Positions 61,223 through 64,000 of a stretch of DNA of 64,000 nt are shown here, piece by piece. The number at the start of each line of letters is the position of its first letter. The stretch's first letter is position 1. A program made the position numbers and the translations under genes. Under the pieces are notes generated by a model. The model saw only the letters and a list, made by a program, of their open reading frames with translations, was not told the origin of the DNA and searched no databases. The stretch comes from Candidatus Fermentibacteraceae bacterium. Lineage in GTDB: Bacteria > Fermentibacterota > Fermentibacteria > Fermentibacterales > JCC-6. Location of the stretch: contig JADGDO010000007.1 in NCBI GenBank assembly GCA_016744855.1, positions 62,001 through 126,000 on the forward strand, written 5' to 3'.

Positions 61223-62146
61223 TTAAAAATTATCCATCAGTCCGGTAGATTTAAGTGCTGCAGTTCTGTCTTTGTTGATCCGGGTAAAAAGTTTCAGGGC
61301 CGTTGCAGGCGAGGGATGCTTCTTGCAGAGTGATTTTATAAGTAGAGCAATTGCTTTGGGGAAATCGGAAGAGTCTGTAATAAAACTTGAAAGAGTAAGA
61401 AAATCCTCGGTATTGTAGCCCAAAGCCTCAAGTGATGGGTATCTGGATCGTATTTTCGCAACATATCCCGGTACAATCGCTCTGCTCTGAGGCCATACTG
61501 GTCCCAGGGATTCCAACCAGGCATTAACGGCAGCAAGAATCAGAGTAATCTCTCCAATCCCCAGAGCGGAAGGCTCGGCAACCTCACCATCAACAAACTC
61601 TGCCATTCCAGCGCCCTCAGGCGACTTCAGGAAATCAACAAGAGCCTTGCCTTTAATCGTTTTTCCCGGAAGAAAACCTTTAGAAATTTTTCCACTTCTG
61701 ATAGGTATCAATCCAATCCCATTATCGGTATGGAGAGTTATCATCCCTGATTCTCCGGACTTTCTCAAAGACTTAAGAAGCTGAATCAGCTCGCCGCTGG
61801 AGTTGTCCAGTTCAGTAAGAACAGGCTCTTCACAAAGATATTTGATTACAGGCCCAAGTGACCCTGGTTCCAGAAAATGGAGGGATAGGAAAAGCTCTCT
61901 CTTGTCTCTTTTTATGGTATTGACGAACGATTTTGAATTAAGACTATCTACACCGTGAATGAAATATGGTTTCCCCTGGCGGAATATCATTCGTGCGAAA
62001 ACAGCTTTCCCGTCTGAGATTGCCCAATAGCAGTCTTTTTTAAAATCACGGAGTTCAGTTCCTCCTGTGACGAGTTTGTCCAGATTAAGAAAACCGAGAG
62101 GAACATTACTAAAAAAACAACTGCTGTAAGGCAGAGTAAGTGTCAT
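61223..62146 (-). CDS. Hypothetical cytoplasmic protein with a DUF4388-like segment
   Basis: A 307-residue protein I cannot name. No signal or membrane segment is seen. Residues about 120-190 (ELIQLLKSLRKSGESGMITL ... IPIRSGKISKGFLPGKTIKGKALVDFL) recall the 'L...L..S..sG.l.l....g.i.f..G.i..a' pattern of DUF4388/PatA-type domains that act in gliding and signalling proteins, but the match is weak. The first 110 residues contain a similar pattern (ISDGKAVFARMIFRQGKPYF), so the protein may be an internal repeat. It follows lepB by 1 bp. A TTG at 62167 is an alternative start. Confidence 0.65.
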   Translation of the reverse strand: MTLTLPYSSCFFSNVPLGFLNLDKLVTGGTELRDFKKDCYWAISDGKAVFARMIFRQGKPYFIHGVDSLNSKSFVNTIKRDKRELFLSLHFLEPGSLGPVIKYLCEEPVLTELDNSSGELIQLLKSLRKSGESGMITLHTDNGIGLIPIRSGKISKGFLPGKTIKGKALVDFLKSPEGAGMAEFVDGEVAEPSALGIGEITLILAAVNAWLESLGPVWPQSRAIVPGYVAKIRSRYPSLEALGYNTEDFLTLSSFITDSSDFPKAIALLIKSLCKKHPSPATALKLFTRINKDRTAALKSTGLMDNF

Positions 62147-62147
62147 A

Positions 62148-62891
62148 TCAGCGAACCAACCTCGCAATTCTTCCTATCTGGGGAAGACCGTTACCGAGCT
62201 CCCAAGACCAGTACGTAACAACTGCCTGACCTTTAACCAACTCAAGATTCATCGGTCCCCAGATCCTGCTGTCACTGGAGTGGTCACGATTGTCACCCAT
62301 CATAAAAGCATTTCCCTCAGGAACAATGTACACAGGATTACCGCTGGTGTCCAGAACCACATTGGAAACTATTTCATTGTAGGCGAGATCGGCTATACCG
62401 TAATTTGAATTCAGGTACGGTAGACAATCAGGCCATTCCTGATCAATAATACTGGGGTTCAACCTATCCTGATGGGCGGAGGCAAACTCAGAAGGCTCAC
62501 CATTTACAAAAAGAGTATCATTTTTTACCCGTACAGAGTCCCCACCCAAGGCAACAACTCTTTTTATGAATGTAACTTCCTGATCAACAGGATAACGAAA
62601 AACAATGCTTTCGCCCACTTCAACCGACCCGGTTGCCGGCATAAGAAGCCATCGTTCATCCCCGCGGAAATTGTGAAGAGGGGGTTGCATCCTGTCAGAA
62701 AATGGAATCTGCTGACCATTCTCAGACTTCATTACAAGCAGGTGATCTCCAACCGGAAGGGTGGGAGACATGCTGGGTGTAGGTATCCTGTAAGCCTCAA
62801 TTACATAGGGCCTCAGAAAACCGAAAAAGACAAGAAGGGCTAAGGCTAACTGTAAAAACCAGTTACCATATTTTTCAAGCTTTGGATTCAA
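62148..62891 (-). CDS. lepB: Signal peptidase I
   Basis: Membrane-bound serine protease that removes Sec signal peptides. 247 residues from TTG at 62891. One membrane span (about 11-27) precedes the catalytic Ser40 in RIPTPSMSPTLPVGD. The Lys is in TFIKRVVALGGDSV and the C-terminal box is MGDNRDHSSDSRIWGP. I prefer this TTG because GGAGG precedes it and a good promoter lies between it and the earlier in-frame TTG at 62987. The longer version would add a Cys-rich, basic N-terminus and pass through both divergent promoters. Confidence 0.94.
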   Translation of the reverse strand: MNPKLEKYGNWFLQLALALLVFFGFLRPYVIEAYRIPTPSMSPTLPVGDHLLVMKSENGQQIPFSDRMQPPLHNFRGDERWLLMPATGSVEVGESIVFRYPVDQEVTFIKRVVALGGDSVRVKNDTLFVNGEPSEFASAHQDRLNPSIIDQEWPDCLPYLNSNYGIADLAYNEIVSNVVLDTSGNPVYIVPEGNAFMMGDNRDHSSDSRIWGPMNLELVKGQAVVTYWSWELGNGLPQIGRIARLVR

Positions 62892-62919
62892 AACTCCTCC
62901 TGTAATAGTAGTGAATGCG

Positions 62920-62948
62920 ATAATGCCCAACAAAAGCACTTTCGTCAA
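62920..62948 (-). promoter_or_regulatory. lepB promoter
   Basis: Minus strand: TTGACG (62943-62948), 17-bp spacer, CATTAT (62920-62925). Start near 62913 gives a 20-nt leader with GGAGG before the TTG at 62891. Its -35 lies five bases from the -35 of the mscS promoter on the other strand. Confidence 0.5.
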
Positions 62949-62953
62949 CCGCC

Positions 62954-62982
62954 TTGACACTGTGCAGTAAACAGAGCAAAAT
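62954..62982 (+). promoter_or_regulatory. mscS promoter
   Basis: Plus strand: perfect TTGACA (62954-62959), 17-bp spacer, CAAAAT (62977-62982, four of six). Start near 62989 leaves a leader of about 27 nt with AAGGA before the ATG at 63016. It is back-to-back with the lepB promoter. Confidence 0.5.
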
Positions 62983-63015
62983 TGCAATCAATAACACGTA
63001 AATCGAAAGGAAATA

Positions 63016-64000
63016 ATGGAATTCTTCAACAGTATAATAGATTACGCACCCGGTGCTGTACCTATTGGCCGAATCGCAGTTTTTGCTTTGGGTATTTTTC
63101 TCTCTCTGATCCTGAGAAAGATAGTAGCCTCCGGCCTCAAAAAACCTCTGAAAAAAGTAAGAAACTTTTTCACAATACTTCTTGACGGCCTTGCGGGTTC
63201 GTTGGCCTTCCTCGTTGTTTTCACAGGCTTTTACTTCTCTCTGATGATTCTTAACCTCCATGGAACTGTAAATACAATCGCTTTCAATATTCTCCAGATT
63301 CTCTTAACATTCACAGTTATACGAATCATCTTTGTTCTTATAGATGATGTTGCGATTCAGATGAATTCTTTAGCAGATGAAACCGAATCACAGCTCGATG
63401 ATCAGCTCATTCCTGTTCTCAGAAAACTTGCGAAAGTAGTTATTGCTGCTGTAGGTGTTGTGTTTTTCATGCAGTTGAAACACTATCCAGTTTCAGGAAT
63501 CATTGCCGGTCTGGGAATAGGAGGTCTTGCTTTTGCATTTGCTGCTCAAGACTCTATTGCCGGTATTTTTGCCTCGATTGCTCTCTTTCTTGATCGTCCC
63601 TTCATGGTTGGAGATTTTGTCCAGGTGGGCGGAGTAAGTGGAACTATCGAGGAAGTAGGGCTGAGATCCACAAGAATTAGAACCGTTGCAAAAACCCTTG
63701 TTACTATTCCAAATAAGGAAATAGTAGACTCCACAATCGACAACCTCTCCAAGAGACCAATGCGCAGATGCTCAATTACTATAGGAATCACATACGATGC
63801 GACTGCAGAGAAAATGCACCAGCTTGTACTCGCTCTCAGAAAAATGCTGGAAGAGGATGACATGGCTGAAGAGAATGGTGCCAACATACATTTCACAACA
63901 TTCGGCGACTCATCTCTTAATGTTGAAATGCTCTTCTTCATAAAAACAACAGACTATTCTAAATTCCTTCAGAGCAGACAGGATATCAACTTCAAGATCA
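63016..64000 (+). CDS. MscS family mechanosensitive channel, 3' end cut by window edge
   Basis: Small-conductance mechanosensitive channel that vents solutes on osmotic downshock. 328 codons are present without a stop. Three or four membrane spans are followed by the pore helix and beta domain: GIIAGLGIGGLAFAFAAQD (TM3, GA-rich), SIAGIFASIALFLDRPFMVG, DFVQVGGVSGTIEEVGLRST, TIPNKEIVDSTIDNLSKR, which are the standard MscS motifs. The C-terminal alpha/beta domain begins (SITIGITYDATAEKM) and the protein probably needs fewer than 50 further residues. AAGGA six bases before the ATG and the promoter at 62954-62982 support the start. Confidence 0.95.
   Translation, partial: MEFFNSIIDYAPGAVPIGRIAVFALGIFLSLILRKIVASGLKKPLKKVRNFFTILLDGLAGSLAFLVVFTGFYFSLMILNLHGTVNTIAFNILQILLTFTVIRIIFVLIDDVAIQMNSLADETESQLDDQLIPVLRKLAKVVIAAVGVVFFMQLKHYPVSGIIAGLGIGGLAFAFAAQDSIAGIFASIALFLDRPFMVGDFVQVGGVSGTIEEVGLRSTRIRTVAKTLVTIPNKEIVDSTIDNLSKRPMRRCSITIGITYDATAEKMHQLVLALRKMLEEDDMAEENGANIHFTTFGDSSLNVEMLFFIKTTDYSKFLQSRQDINFKI

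Noticed and set aside
62892-62987. Longer lepB from a TTG at 62987
   Set aside because: It would cross both divergent promoters and add a Cys-rich stretch not seen in signal peptidases. GGAGG marks the later TTG.
63546-63941. 131-codon open frame on the minus strand
   Set aside because: It lies opposite the conserved MscS domain and shows no protein-like pattern.
1-64000. tRNA, rRNA, CRISPR, IS or prophage
   Set aside because: No gap longer than about 120 bases, no repeat arrays, and no transposase or phage-like genes. The Xer-type recombinase lacks any neighbouring element.

Overview
The window is a compact stretch of a bacterial chromosome with 51 protein genes and no RNA genes, phage, IS element or CRISPR that I can see. 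Both ends cut genes: an RNase E/G gene runs off the left edge and an MscS channel gene runs off the right. Most genes lie on the minus strand in long trains joined by 1-14 bp overlaps (TAATG, TGATG, ATGA). Gram-negative envelope genes are frequent (lipoproteins, a TonB-type C-terminal domain, an RlpA-like protein, PBP1A, a small outer-membrane-like protein). A type IX secretion sorting tail (32716-34149) and a long SecA with insertions point to the Fibrobacteres-Chlorobi-Bacteroidetes group. Together with an archaeal-type PheRS and many lipid-anchored TPR proteins, an uncultured FCB-side lineage such as Fermentibacterota (Hyd24-12/Aegiribacteria) is my best guess. That is an inference, not a measurement.

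Layout. 1-12025 (minus): ispH fused to a UbiA-like membrane domain, an SH3 lipoprotein, purB, a GAF/degenerate GGDEF protein, purL, purQ, a doubled PurS-like gene, a radical SAM protein and RNase G. 12100-18061: a secreted orphan with its own terminator, then pheS-pheT-uvrB, where uvrB can only start at CTG. 18075-25022: a secreted caspase-like protease, an unknown gene, a Xer recombinase, a protein with three L7/L12-C-domain-like repeats, a LysM protein and a LecA-like lipoprotein. 25015-32046: lon and Hsp20 (overlapping), a TPR/PEGA/TonB-C protein and recG. 32123-34149 (plus): a TPR protein and a T9SS substrate. 34139-39968 (minus): a PanE-like reductase, a YtxH protein, secA, a YfiM-like protein, a TPR gene without a normal start codon and a small outer-membrane-like protein.

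40024-40413 (plus) is a small cysteine-repeat protein divergent from that outer-membrane gene across a perfect 7-5-7 inverted repeat. 40415-49775 (minus): an UPF0104 flippase-like protein, a TPR protein, PBP1A, a lipoprotein, a PilB/GspE ATPase, a pyrimidine-nucleoside phosphorylase and a tail-anchored protein with GYF_2-like repeats. 49853-58713 (minus): fba, pyrC, a TPR lipoprotein, pyrK, pyrD, rlpA, pyrF and an AsmA-like/GT51 fusion, so UMP synthesis is interleaved with envelope genes. 58807-61220 (plus): a TrkH-TrkA K+ uptake pair. 61223-64000: an unknown protein and lepB, divergent from mscS through back-to-back promoters.

No gene-free stretch exceeds about 120 bases. The most unusual items are the IspH-UbiA fusion, the L7/L12-like triple repeat, the caspase with a C-terminal zinc ribbon, the Cys-repeat protein with its operator-like palindrome, and two genes directly after a TAG stop that lack ATG, GTG or TTG starts.
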